Assembly: GCA_051294375.1 (NCBI GenBank)
Contig: CM119264.1
Coordinates: 27,382,430 to 27,446,429, forward strand
Source: Paraspadella gotoi
Lineage: Eukaryota > Chaetognatha
DNA length: 64,000 bases
Direction of reading: 5' to 3'
Both the position numbers and the translations under genes were made by a program. Shown here piece after piece: positions 1-11,600 of the stretch (its first letter is position 1; every line of letters begins with the position of its first letter). The notes under the pieces are model-generated. The model was not told where the DNA came from. It did no database searches and saw nothing but the letters and a program-made list of their open reading frames with translations.

Positions 1-3000
1 TTTTCTCGAGTTTTCTCCGCGAAAATCGCGACTTCTCGCTTCATAGTTTCCGGGTCGACGTAGGCGGGGTCCTCGCCCTTGACCGGTGACGCCCTCGTCC
101 ACGTCTCCGACAGACCCGCCACGCGGAGCCGGTGACGCAGTCTCGCCAGCGTCGACTTCCGCAGGAGGAAGAGTACGAGCGCCGTGGAGGCGACGAGGAA
201 GAGGAGCAGGATCAGCGCCAGCAGCGGCGCACATCACGCGCCAGTGGCGCGGCGAAGTGAGGACGATAGATTTAGAGAGACGAGAATCGTGGGTGAAGAC
301 CTGTGAGGGTAAGTTGAATCGGTCAACGCAGGAAACGGATACATGAATCTAATTGGAGTTTTTCTTGACCAATCAGAGAAGAGGCTTCTCTTCAGGAAAT
401 CATGGTCGAGACATGAAGAGATGAAAAGGCAAAGAAGCTAAGCGAGACAAAATACAATCAGAAACAACTGTACTTTTCCAACATTGCGATGATAGGATTG
501 ATGAAAAAACAGAAAAAGAGGTCACGTCAATTCTGAGTGCCCCTTCGATCTCCAACACCCTTGCCAACCACCTCGCCCTATTTTCTTTAAACCTGAAGCT
601 CAAACTTGGTCCCGTCCTGAAAATCATCCTCGAAAAAAATCCAGGTTCGAACCCCACTGCGGACGCCTCTCTCTCTCGTCGACAAACCCGAGTGGTTTTT
701 CGGGGTAAAAGAGGACGTATCGTTCGGGCGGACGAGCCAAGTGTATTGCTCGACCTATCAGAAGAGAGAGAGAGAGAGAAATGCTATTTTTACTAATATT
801 GGTATTATTACTACCTGTTTGAAGGGATTCGCCAGGATATCGCAAGAGATGTAAAATTTGTCGTTCTCCCACATTTGACGCGATTGTTCATTTTTGCAAA
901 TGATTTTCGGTTTAAACAGGACGTTGAGCGTTTTGACCAGACAAGAGAGAGGGCGCTTCGGTCTGTATGAGTGACAAAAAAAAGGCAATAGGCTTAACGA
1001 ACAAAAGTACATCGTCTGATATATAATATATCGTCGATGATGATGACGATCACAATCATTATCATGTAATGACAACTTTTCTCTAAACCTGTTGAGCCCC
1101 GACAATGCGACGGCGCAGGTAAAGTTGGTTTCGTTCTCCCGATGAGAGACTCTGACTTGATGCTGATTGTAGACCGTCCTGACCGGGCTCGTCGAAAACC
1201 GATTCGGGATCTTTAGTTGTCCCAATTTTCTGTGTAGAGAAATCAAATGAAAATTTGAGGAGAATATAGAAAAAAAAAATTGTATCACGTCAGTTAGTAT
1301 TTGACCAATATTATGACCAATATTCATTATGAGACATTCGGTTGACATTGTATTATTTTCTCTCTTTTCGTTGCAAAGTGAATATTAGGAAATGTTTATT
1401 GAGTGCCAATACAACGATTTTTATTATCAATAGTACATGTTTCGACTCTGCTGGTTCGAGTCTTTATTAGCTTTAGAAAAACATTAACAAAAATGCTCTA
1501 CACATTAAGTTAGAGAGAGAGAGAGAGTGAGTGAGTGAGAGAGATTGAGGGAGAGTTTCCATTCGGTTATATTTAAGCACGTTTTCCTACATCATAAGCC
1601 ATCATCAGTGGTGAAAAGAGAGCGAGAAGATAAAATTTGAAAGAGAGAGACAGAGAGAGGATATAGTCATGGGAAAACTGAATATATGACGAATATAAAA
1701 ATGACTAATAAGAGTTGTAACGTTAAGGCGACAAAATATATGTCACTTGCGTATCTTTAATCTCGACGTAATCTGAAAAAGAACTTCCCCACGCCCACAA
1801 TCTTTTAGTTAGAACAACGGACACAACATAAACAACCTCAAGTATGCCCAAAAAAAGCAAGTTCTTACTCCGGATACAAGTCTTTGGTCCAGTAAAGATC
1901 GGGCAGCATCGATCCCGCAGCCTCGACGCTGCAGGTCAGCAGCAGCTTCTCTCCTTCGCGGAGATAATCAAGTTTTTGCGGCGAACATTTTGGCGCCGCG
2001 ATCACGTTAAGAGTCACGTTGATCTTTTTGCCCTGGAAATCGGGGGGGGGGGGTAACGGCGAGGATCGACGGAGAAAATAGTAAAAAACTTTAATTAAAT
2101 TATAAATATTGTCATCTTGATTTCTGTTTTAGTTGGAATTCTAACAGATATTTGGGTCAACTTTTTATAGGGCGAAATATACTACCATTTTTTACTGTTG
2201 ACTTATCTCTTTTATAATTGAATTGATTAACTCAGAAAAGGGAAATTCGAACGGCTTCGCTCCTTAACATATTCTCAATATATTTGAGTAAGCACTCAGC
2301 GTAAATTTTAAAATTACATACTTTGTAAGAATCTACTCTATAATTGTATACGAGTTACCTGTGGGTTTTGGCAAGTGTAAATAGCGGCGTCTCTCAACTC
2401 CGCGTCGAACACTTTGAGCAAATACTCGTTGCTCCTTTGTTTCTTGGACGTCTCGACAGCAGCGCCGAATTTCGTCGGCGGCGACGGGAGAATACGAACG
2501 CCGTATTTTGACTTCATAGAAAAAAGGCCAACGTATCGATCCTCGAAACGAATGAAGGCAAATGGGATTTAACTTTAAGGCGTGGTTCGTTATGATGTTA
2601 TATTTATTAGATAAACATTTTTATTTTAAAAAATTAGATTAAAATAGGACAAAACAAAAGTCAACCATCTCTCACCCTCATGAAAAGAATCCCCGCGTTT
2701 TCCTTCATCCAGGCGACGGCGTCGCTCAACGGACAAACGATGACCACAGTCTGACCCACAGTCACCACAACCGACGTCGCCGCCGACGCCGCCTCGCTTT
2801 TACCGGCGTCCTCGCGTCTCTCTTCGGCGTCGCGCCATACGACCTCATGACGCCAAGGGGCGTCGCGCCGGTGTCCGGCGCCGGAAAGGTTATCACGGCG
2901 CCGATTAAAAGCGTCGGCGCCGGTAACAGTTGACGCCGTAGATTTTGTCAAATCGTTTTTACGTCGATCGATTTGTTTCGAGTAAAAATCGGCGCCAACC

Positions 3001-3110
3001 GATTCTATTTGTGGCGTAAATTCGTGACGGAGATTCTCGTTGGCGTAAGACGTCGGCGTGGAGATGAGGAGAATGAAGAAGAGGAAATGGAGAGGGAAGG
3101 AAAGAGAAGT
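1..3110 (-). CDS. Ig-domain single-pass receptor, 3' end off window (possible receptor tyrosine kinase)
   Basis: Exons in transcription order: one ending at 2676 (start unresolved), then 2511-2359, 2032-1869, 1229-1089 and 962-815; phases close across these. They encode repeated Ig-fold signatures: VIVCPLSDAVAWMKE, then DAAIYTC, then LLLTC followed by YWTKD, then NETNFTC, then FYISC. A separate frame at about 215-1 encodes a membrane helix (LLALILLLFLVASTALVLF), basic residues, and a juxtamembrane stretch containing YVDP and REVAIFAEK, which resembles Eph/FGFR-type receptor kinases; the kinase domain would lie beyond base 1. Oddities: the helix frame is closed by TGA 9 bases upstream with no AG acceptor between, so there is a frameshift, an assembly error or a missed splice. 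The N-terminus is also unclear: a hydrophobic signal-like stretch lies in frame near 3050-3110 but has no nearby Met. The Ig assignment is firm; the kinase idea is inference. Confidence 0.65.
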
Positions 3111-3779
3111 TGAGGAGAGAGAAAAAGGGGAGGAACGTTTGTGTGGGGAAGAGAGAGGAGAGAAAGGTAATGAGAAGGAAATAGAAAGGCATTGGAATAG
3201 AGAGATGCATCTTGAAAAAGAGAAGTGAATTTGCAAAGAGTTGATCTTGAAATGAGAGCAAATATAGAACAGAGATTGGAGATATTTGATTCTAAAGATA
3301 GAAAGGAGAGAGTGGACCCTCGTAAAAGAGAGGAAAAAATAGGTTTGGAAGAAAGTTAGAAGTAAATTGATTTTAAAAAGAAATACGAGAGAGTTAAGCT
3401 TCGGAAAAGAGAGAAAACAAAATGGTTGTAAAATATATGGGAAAGATTTGAGCCTCGTTCTGGAAAAAAGAGAGTAAAGTCTTAACAGGAAGAGGTGACT
3501 TTCAAGAGTTGAGATTAAAGACTCGGAAAATCTTCGCCTTTTCGTTTGTCTTTTGTTTTCTCCGTTTTGACGCTCGAGTCGCTTTTTCGCATCGTGAGTT
3601 TTCGTTTCAAAACGAGTTTTTGTTTGTTTGTTCATGTCTCGATTTCGGACATTGTCGAGGGTAGATAAAGTTTTTATTGTCCCATTCGCGAAGTGGCGCT
3701 TTGTGTGATTAGTTTGCAGCTGCCCAGTTTGCGCTTCCGAGTGCCACATTGGAAATATTTTCATTAACTAAGCTAAGAC

Positions 3780-5439
3780 GAGATTAAATTTACAGCGCAG
3801 TAGATAGTTATCAGTTAAGCGTTTACTCTTTAATCTTCATATTAATTATACATTCTATTATTATCATTCTTTTTTTCCCCGTCGGAACAAAAGCCGCTTC
3901 GTTCGCTCTGAAGTTGACGGCGTACAGTTATGATCGTTTATTACGATACAAAAAAATACGAATACGACGAGGGATGAAAGGAGCGGGTTTTTTCGATCTT
4001 AGCGATTAGATGCCGATAAGCGAATTCGAAGCGATATTTTACCCGATCGTTCGAGAGAGGAAGAGGGTCACCCTTGTTGAAATCTCGGATTTAATAACTC
4101 GGACGTGGATCATTGGAAGTCTTGGTTCTGGTGTAGGCCTAATTTTGTAAAAAGTATGAGAAAGAAAGTACCAAAAAAAATCTAATTTTGAGTTTGTCAC
4201 AAATGATTTATCACCGAAACAATTCTTTATAACAAGAGAACATGAATTAGTTATAGTCATATAGTATTAATGTTATATATTTAAATAAACTATATGATCA
4301 TATTATAATCGGAAAAAGAAACAAAACGTTGACCTGGAAATGAATTAGATCGCGAGTCCAGATAGGCTTTTGTTTCGGAAACAAAAAAATGATATCGCTA
4401 GTCTATTGTTTTCAAGACAAAAAAAAAAAAAAAACAGACAGATTTTATTTTTATGCAGGAAATAAACACCAAGGGAAAAAATTTTATTCTTGATGATTAA
4501 AAAATAAAAATCCATGGTTAACCGAGGAAGCAAAAATAGTCTCGACAAAAATAATTAGTTAAAAAATCGCGGGATTTAAAAAATAAATAGGAGGAAGGTT
4601 ATCGCTACCGGCGTTGTTTATTTAATCTAATTTCAAATCAAATACAACATCATTATTTATTTGGATTCGGGCGAAACTTGGGAGCTCTTTTTTTTTTAAT
4701 TTTCGACGGATGTAGTTTATTTTAAAAAAAATCAAAATTGTGACCGTTTAGTTTAGAATTTAAAAAGTTAAACGAAGAAGACGACGATGACGCTTGTTAG
4801 AAAAAATAGTCAAAAAACACCGACCGAAATCATTAACAACAAAAGAACAAAAAAAAAAGTCGATTCGCGTTTGTGTCAACAAATGACGTCGAAGGCGACC
4901 AGAAACCAACGACCGATTTTGTTTCCAGTCAAAAATGCGATGATGAAAACATCCAAACATTAATAATTTTTCGCCGATGGATAATTTGCGCCAGAGGATT
5001 TTAAACGTGAAACTTTTTTTCAAGTTTTTTTTTCTATTTTAGTTTCAAAAAACTTTTGAATTTTGGCGCTTCGCAAATTCGAATCTAGGGATTTTGTTTT
5101 TCCGCGCTTTTCTCTCCTTTCGATTTTGTGATCGTCTCTTCATTTGTTTTCAAAATTTGATTTTTTTTCCCTTCTTTTACCCTTTTCACACTTATCATGT
5201 TTTTCGCACTCTTAGCGGCTTTTATCTTCTCTTTACAAGTCTGATTTTAACCAACACTCTCTCTCTCTTTCCTCTTGCCCCCCTCCCATCCTTTCACCAC
5301 CATTTCCTCCCCCCACTCACGGCGTGATAGTGATTAAACCTGTCACGAATCTCATGATCGATCTCATTTTTCAATCCCTTTCAATTTAATCGATCGTTGG
5401 GTCAAAGGCCCCCCCCGGCACTCCCCTCTGCCACATCCA

Positions 5440-5440
<1 letters not shown>
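3780..5440. other. AT-rich intergenic stretch
   Basis: No exon-like sequence with credible splice sites was found on either strand. The stretch is AT-rich with homopolymer A and T runs. Open frames here are short, poor in charged-residue pattern and lack acceptor/donor pairs. Confidence 0.5.
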
Positions 5441-5442
<2 letters not shown>

Positions 5443-5531
<89 letters not shown>

Positions 5532-5688
5532 TTTATGACCATCTCCCTCTCTAAATCTTTCCTAATCCACTGATTGGCCACTGCCCACCATAAGCGTTAC
5601 GATGTCAGGTCTTTCCTCTTTTCTTTTATACTTTTTACCAAAATTTCTCGTCTCAAGCTTTTTCCTGTCATTAGTTTGAAAACGCGCC

Positions 5689-5773
<85 letters not shown>
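5443..5773. repeat. Two long (CT)n microsatellites
   Basis: Arrays of (CT)n occupy about 5443-5528 and 5692-5773 on the plus strand, separated by about 160 bases of ordinary sequence. A shorter (CT) run follows at about 5871-5892. Ser-Leu open frames across them are repeat artefacts. Confidence 0.95.
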
Positions 5774-5775
<2 letters not shown>

Positions 5776-6519
5776 CCACTATCCCCCCGCTTTTTACTCT
5801 GTCCCATCAACCTCCCGAGGGTCATTGGGGCCGAAAGTTATGACGAGAAGTGAAGGTCGACAAACTTAGACTCTCTCTCTCTCTCTCTCTTCACTATCTT
5901 TCCTTTTTCCTTTCCAGGACAATTCCAGACACTAACCTCATATCGTCTCCGCTCATGACAAGTTCTGTGTCCTCGTTTTCCTTTTTTAACTTAATTGATA
6001 ATAATAAACAAAAGTGTTATTATTTTTTTTCACTTTATGAATTTTGAGAAAAAACACAATTCGCTGACTACGAAAAAAAAATCCATTCAAGATGTTTTTA
6101 AAACGTCAAAAAGTTAAATAAATCCGTAAATGATTTGGTCATTTATATAAAATCAACTTGTTACGTATTTGACACTAATTTTCCGACTAAAAGTTTAAAA
6201 AAATTTCAATTGAGTCGATGAATACGCGTTTTTTTTTCGACTTTGATTCACCAGCTTCGATCGCGAAATTTGACTTTTCGATCAACCATTTCATTTGAAA
6301 ATTTAAATCCAGTGGCCGACTTTTTTTAGTGGACGTCGGGGATTAATTTCAATTTTAATTACAACAATTTTTTCAAAGTAAATCATATTTTAGTATTTTA
6401 AAAAAACTTCTCTTTAAATTTTATTCTTCTTTTAATGAAAACAGGAATGCGAATTCAATTTTTACAGATATTAAAGTGAAAAGAGAATCGTTAATGCGAT
6501 TCGAAACGAAATGAAAACC

Positions 6520-6810
6520 CATGGGATTGGCGGTGGGCCAAACAAATTCGAGGCTTCGAATCCCCGTGACTTGATTGGCTCATAAATCCTTAGATTCCAA
6601 AACCTCGTCCAATCAAAGGTCGAATTCAAGAAGAACGACGTCGTGAAGATGAAACGCCTCCGATTTTTAATTGGACGAAAAATTCCGGGAGAAAAAAATT
6701 GGGTATGGATTTCGTTGAAGATCGTGATTGGACCTTGGGGTGGTTGATCTATAGTTCTCTGGACCAATAGGAATCGATAATAATTGGAATTGAAGAATAT
6801 CGACCAATCC
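6520..6810. promoter_or_regulatory. Cluster of eight CCAAT boxes
   Basis: CCAAT or its complement ATTGG occurs at 6526, 6574, 6609, 6670, 6727, 6764, 6783 and 6804 (first bases). Equal base use would predict roughly one such pentamer per 512 bases counting both strands, so eight in under 300 bases is dense. CCAAT is the known NF-Y core. The nearest confident start is 8660 (plus), about 1.85 kb away, so the target is unknown. A degenerate tandem repeat is the alternative. Confidence 0.35.
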
Positions 6811-7390
6811 GAACTCGCACCCCGGACACCATGATTTTCAGTTTACGTTCATTGAAAGATGCTAGAAATCAGGATGAGGCCGACGTGCCACTTGACTTTG
6901 GGGGAGAGGCCAAGGATTGGAGAGGATAAGCAAAAAAGGGCGGGTGGCGGGGAGAAGAGGAATCGCACACATTTTTTTTCGCGCGCTTTTTTCGAGTATA
7001 ATCATCGATATATTCCCGAAAAGCGCTTATTCATTACGAGTTAAGAATATTCGAATTAACTTTTCCTTTACGCTTTGGCGTCTGATAAAAACTTAAATTT
7101 AAAAAGGTTTAAGAGAATGGTTTTCATTGAAGGATTTTGTTGTTGAAAAAATTGGCAGAGATTTCCCAGAATTTTGACCCTTGGCCAAGATCGAATAAAC
7201 ATCCTAGAAATGCCATCGTTGCCGACATCACAACATCACAACATCACAACATCACAACATCACATCATTATCAAACGTCGAGGGAGAGAGAGGAATTTCC
7301 TCAAAACAAGAAGCGGGAAGAGGGTTCTCTTTAGTCTTTATGAGTTTTTGAGATCATCGCTAAAAGACGGAGAGGGAACAAACACTTTCA

Positions 7391-7398
<8 letters not shown>

Positions 7399-7430
<32 letters not shown>

Positions 7431-7650
7431 TTTTAGGCCTTTAAAATTTGTTGACTAAGGAATGAATACATTAATTGAAATTCATGAACCTGTTCTACAT
7501 AGTACCATTGACTAGCGAATAAATTCACTCGTTCAGCTTCTTTTAAAACTCTGAATTTAAAATAATGATTATTATTCATAAACTTCGATCGATGAGGTAA
7601 TTTCGTCAGAACACGGTAAATTTAGTATGTTTCATGTTCATTGTTCATGT

Positions 7651-7707
<57 letters not shown>
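7399..7707. repeat. (CT)n arrays
   Basis: (CT)n runs lie at about 7399-7430 and 7651-7707. A small 8-base tandem (CATCACAA type) lies at about 7227-7265 just upstream. No coding exon was recognised between 6815 and 8640. Confidence 0.9.
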
Positions 7708-7710
<3 letters not shown>

Positions 7711-8659
7711 TTATTCGACATAAACTCTCTCTGTTTTCTCTCGAATCCGAAATGAAGTGAAATTTGGCGGAAAATCTGAAGAGAAAGGAAAAATGTTTTG
7801 ACGTCGCTTTTCCTTTCCCGCAAGAGGGAGGCACACAATCAACGTTTCTTAAGATTTCATTTCGATAGCACCTATGCGTGTAATTTAAACGCATCACAGG
7901 ATATGCACTGTTATTACTCCATTTCATGTACTTTTGTGGCTCATTGCTTGTACTTTTGAGCAATCAAAGTGTGTAATTGTATGGAGTCACTGCGCGCACT
8001 TTTATGGCATCACTTTTATTAATTTTACGGATTCACTGCGTGTATTTTTCTGGAATAATTGCATGCACTTTTATTGCATCGTTGCGTGTATTTTATTGAG
8101 ACCGTGCGTGAATTTTTATGGAATAACTAAGCACTTTTCCAGGGTACCACTCTACGCCTCTCTTTAGCACGAAACCTATCGCTTAATTAAAAATTTTTAA
8201 TGTGAGGGAAAAAGTAGATTAGTTTTGCTTTGTAGTTTTTCTGGTTTCTTCATTTTCGTTATATTTTTTAGTTTCACTTCTTCAGTCTTTCGAAGCTTTT
8301 GAGAACGCAGGTCGGTGGTTCGATGTAACTAAAAAGATAACAAAACAAAAAAAATTATGACAAATTTGCAGCAAAGTGATTTTCAAATAAGTTGCTTGGT
8401 CGTGAGTCAAGGCTAAGTTAAAGATATCAGAGATGAAACACGTAATAAGGCCGCTGACAGGCTTTTTTCTTGTCTGTAAATCAACAATTGAGAAACCATA
8501 ATAATAATATTCGTTCTTTGTTTCCTTACCTGCATGAATAAAAGAAATGCGTTCACATTGTAAGAAGCTTAAAGTTAAAATTAATTAAACTAAAAGATGT
8601 ATTTTTTTTCTTCTGGACCCGGGAGCGAGCGGAGTTCGTTCGTCAAGTATCCCGTCAAA

Positions 8660-11600
8660 ATGAAGTGGGCGTTGGCGATTGTCGCAACGTCATTGGCTAC
8701 GATTTTGGCCAATGAAAAACCCGGAAAAAAATGCCACGCATGTGAATTACCTTTGCCTTAAAGAGTTTTCACAGTTATGACACGTTAATACAGCTGATTC
8801 CGTGTCGGTTTAAGCGTCATTGGTTACTGGTTATTGGTTACTGGTTACTGATCCAAAACCATATTTTTTGGAAGTTGAAATGATTTTTAAACTGTACTAA
8901 TTAGCTGAAATAAACATTTAGAAAAAGTATATTTTTACATTTACGAGAACAAAAAGTTTGGGTAATGTTAAATTTGCTTATACACTTTTGTTACTTAATT
9001 TACATAATGTTTACGGCAAAGGTAATTTATAATCAGCTTCCCAATGCGACAAGTTCAAGAGTTGCTGCCGTAAAGAAGGTAAGAGCACTAACTTATAGTT
9101 AATTAGTTAATAGTAATCAGACTCAGTAGTTAAGAATACATCATGGAGCAACGAATATATGTAATCGGGCATTGTAATAAGTTCACCCCGCCTATCACCC
9201 CATCACCCCAATCACCCCGCGTGTCCCCTTGTCGTGACCCAGTTGCTCATTGAGTAATATTGGGATTAATACCCATTGGTACCTCCCCAGGAGGATGGTC
9301 GCAAACAACTTCAGGGTCGTGGAAAACCCTCGAGCGTGGTTCTAAACCCAGGAACCGTTCCATGGTTGTTAGAGCGGTTAAGGAAGTTTTGGATAGCAGT
9401 CTTCAGTCCACTTAGTGCCTTATCCACATATATTCTAATACTTAGATAATAGAAAATTGTTTATTATTTTAGCCGAAAAAGAGGGCGAAACTCCTCAAGG
9501 TTTTTGCATACATGATTGTGAACAATGCAAAAGTAACCTCACTGCGAAAGGCATAAAAAAAATCAGGTAACTAAAATATCAATGATGACAACCAAAAGCA
9601 CAACACAACATGAACACAGAAAATATTTATTAAATTTGAAAAAGAACTGTGAATAAATAGATATCTTAAGCTATCCATCAATCTGTTTTTCAAACAAAAA
9701 ATTTTTCGTCTTCTGGTAGAATTATTAAGAAATGTTTGCTGTTAAGAGAACCGCAATTGATTAAAATACAGGGAGGTCCAGCCTTCTTGGGACAAGCTTA
9801 AAAAAATCGTTTGGACGGGTAAATAAAAAAATATTCGAATTGTCTTATCGGCCCTGTCCGGTCAATCTAAGGTCATTGCCAAAGCTAGGGCAAAGTGACC
9901 GTGGGGATTGACCGGCGCGAAGGAAAAGGAGAGATGGAGACCGATCGTAAGTCGCTTCAGAATAAAAATTGGTACACTTGTAAAAAATTGTAATGACAAC
10001 CCAATCAATTCAAAAGATTTACCTTCGGCAACCATGACCTTCTCCAAGTGTTCAGAGAAGACAGCATATGCTCTTGTGACCGCGCCCGTTTGGAATGCTA
10101 TCATGTCTGTCACTATTGTTGTTGTCAGAAACTTTACAGTTCTAGAGAGGATTCATGGGACATTCTGCTTCTCTATCCTACATTTTTATTAATCAGGGGA
10201 TTGCAGTCTGAAAAACTGAGTGGCCAAAAGTCAGGAGTCTCTATCTTTCATTTAGCTTTTCAGTAAAATTTTTTAAAATTTTGTAAAGAAAAGAATTTTG
10301 AAAGAATTTTGACATGTGTTGCAAAAAGCTTTAATTACAGTAGTTGCTGTTGGATTTTCCTGACGTTTTGAATATCAATTGAAAGAAAATTTAGCTTAGT
10401 TGTTGAAGAGACATCACATGCACAGGAGATAATAGTTTAGTTTAGTATAAGGCAATTCGAAATATTGGCAAAATAAAATAAAAAAATGCACTTGTAAATC
10501 CCACTACGAATTGCCTTATACTAAACTAAATTTAGCTTAATTTCTAAAAATAGTCACTTTTTCCCTCCATCAGAAACCGTTTTTGTGCTGTAAGCTCGTC
10601 CAATTAGAGCTGGACCTCCCTGTATATATATTTTGTATTAGTGCAGTCATCGGGAAATGCGTTTACGAAAGAAAATCTCTGCGGCCTGACACATTAAATT
10701 GGCCAGTTCTTGTTATTTCATTCTTGACAGTTGCGAGGAGTGGAGCCTTACTTGCAGAGAAAGCCGGGAATGTAGCAGTTTTCGAGATGCCGGCGCGAGA
10801 AAAAACGGGAAAGTAGTCGGTCCTAATTGCTGCTTTGTCGAGACTAAAAAGGGTAAGGGCAATATTAAATTGTTTCAAGCTTTTGTAAAAGTGTTAAAAT
10901 ATATTAATGTAGTTTATGAATTCATTTATATTATAAACTTATTTCCAAAATTGTAGTTTTATATTAATGAAATATTTTTTTAAAAACAAATTTAGTATTT
11001 AGAATAAACTTTACCTTAACTTTAACTTTAATTTCTTTTAGAAAGAGTTGTCTTTAACTTAGAGTGGGCTACTCATATTATTGTTAATATTTTATCTTTG
11101 ACATTGTATTTGTTATCAGATTTAAAATCTTTTTAAGAAACAAAAAAATACTTAAGATTTATAAATCATTGTCGAAGACGATGACGTGATCTTGTACTTC
11201 TTAAAATTGTTCACAGGATATTCCAACGATTTTTGCGTCGATGACTGTGAGAAAGACTGCAACAGTTTGGTAAGTTTGCTCTTTTTGATCGACGTTAATT
11301 TACAGGGCAGTTTTTTTACGTTTTACGTTTTTAAGTTCATTTAATACTACTTTGTTCAATATTTTTTGTTATAATTTTACTACTTCAATTATGTTTATTA
11401 TTAGGAATTATTTATTTACTTATATGTCATCTTATTTAGTTTCTTTGATATGGAGGAAAAAGCCTCCATTAAATGGCAAAATTTAACTGAATAACTTTTT
11501 TGAGTTTTTCTTAGTACTAACTATATATACAGATTTATTTTTTTTGTTTATAACATTTCGTGGCAAAATCTATTGGAAAGTATGTAGAACTTACTTCTGA

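Noticed and set aside
5562-5825. Long open frames of Ser-Leu or Arg-Glu repeats over (CT)n arrays, here and at 18.1, 18.5, 19.2, 19.4, 22.2, 32.3, 49.0 and 52.3 kb
   Set aside because: They are dinucleotide-repeat translations, open on both strands, with no splice-site support.
9180-9420. Possible SINE with TTAGAGCGGTT and GGTTCTAAACCC
   Set aside because: The A- and B-box-like motifs are in the wrong order on either strand, and no second copy was seen.
9908-10192. Plus-strand frame MTGAKEKERW... around the cysteine-rich exon 4
   Set aside because: A shadow of the real exon; the frame used by the neighbouring exons is the Cys-rich one starting EDSICSCD.
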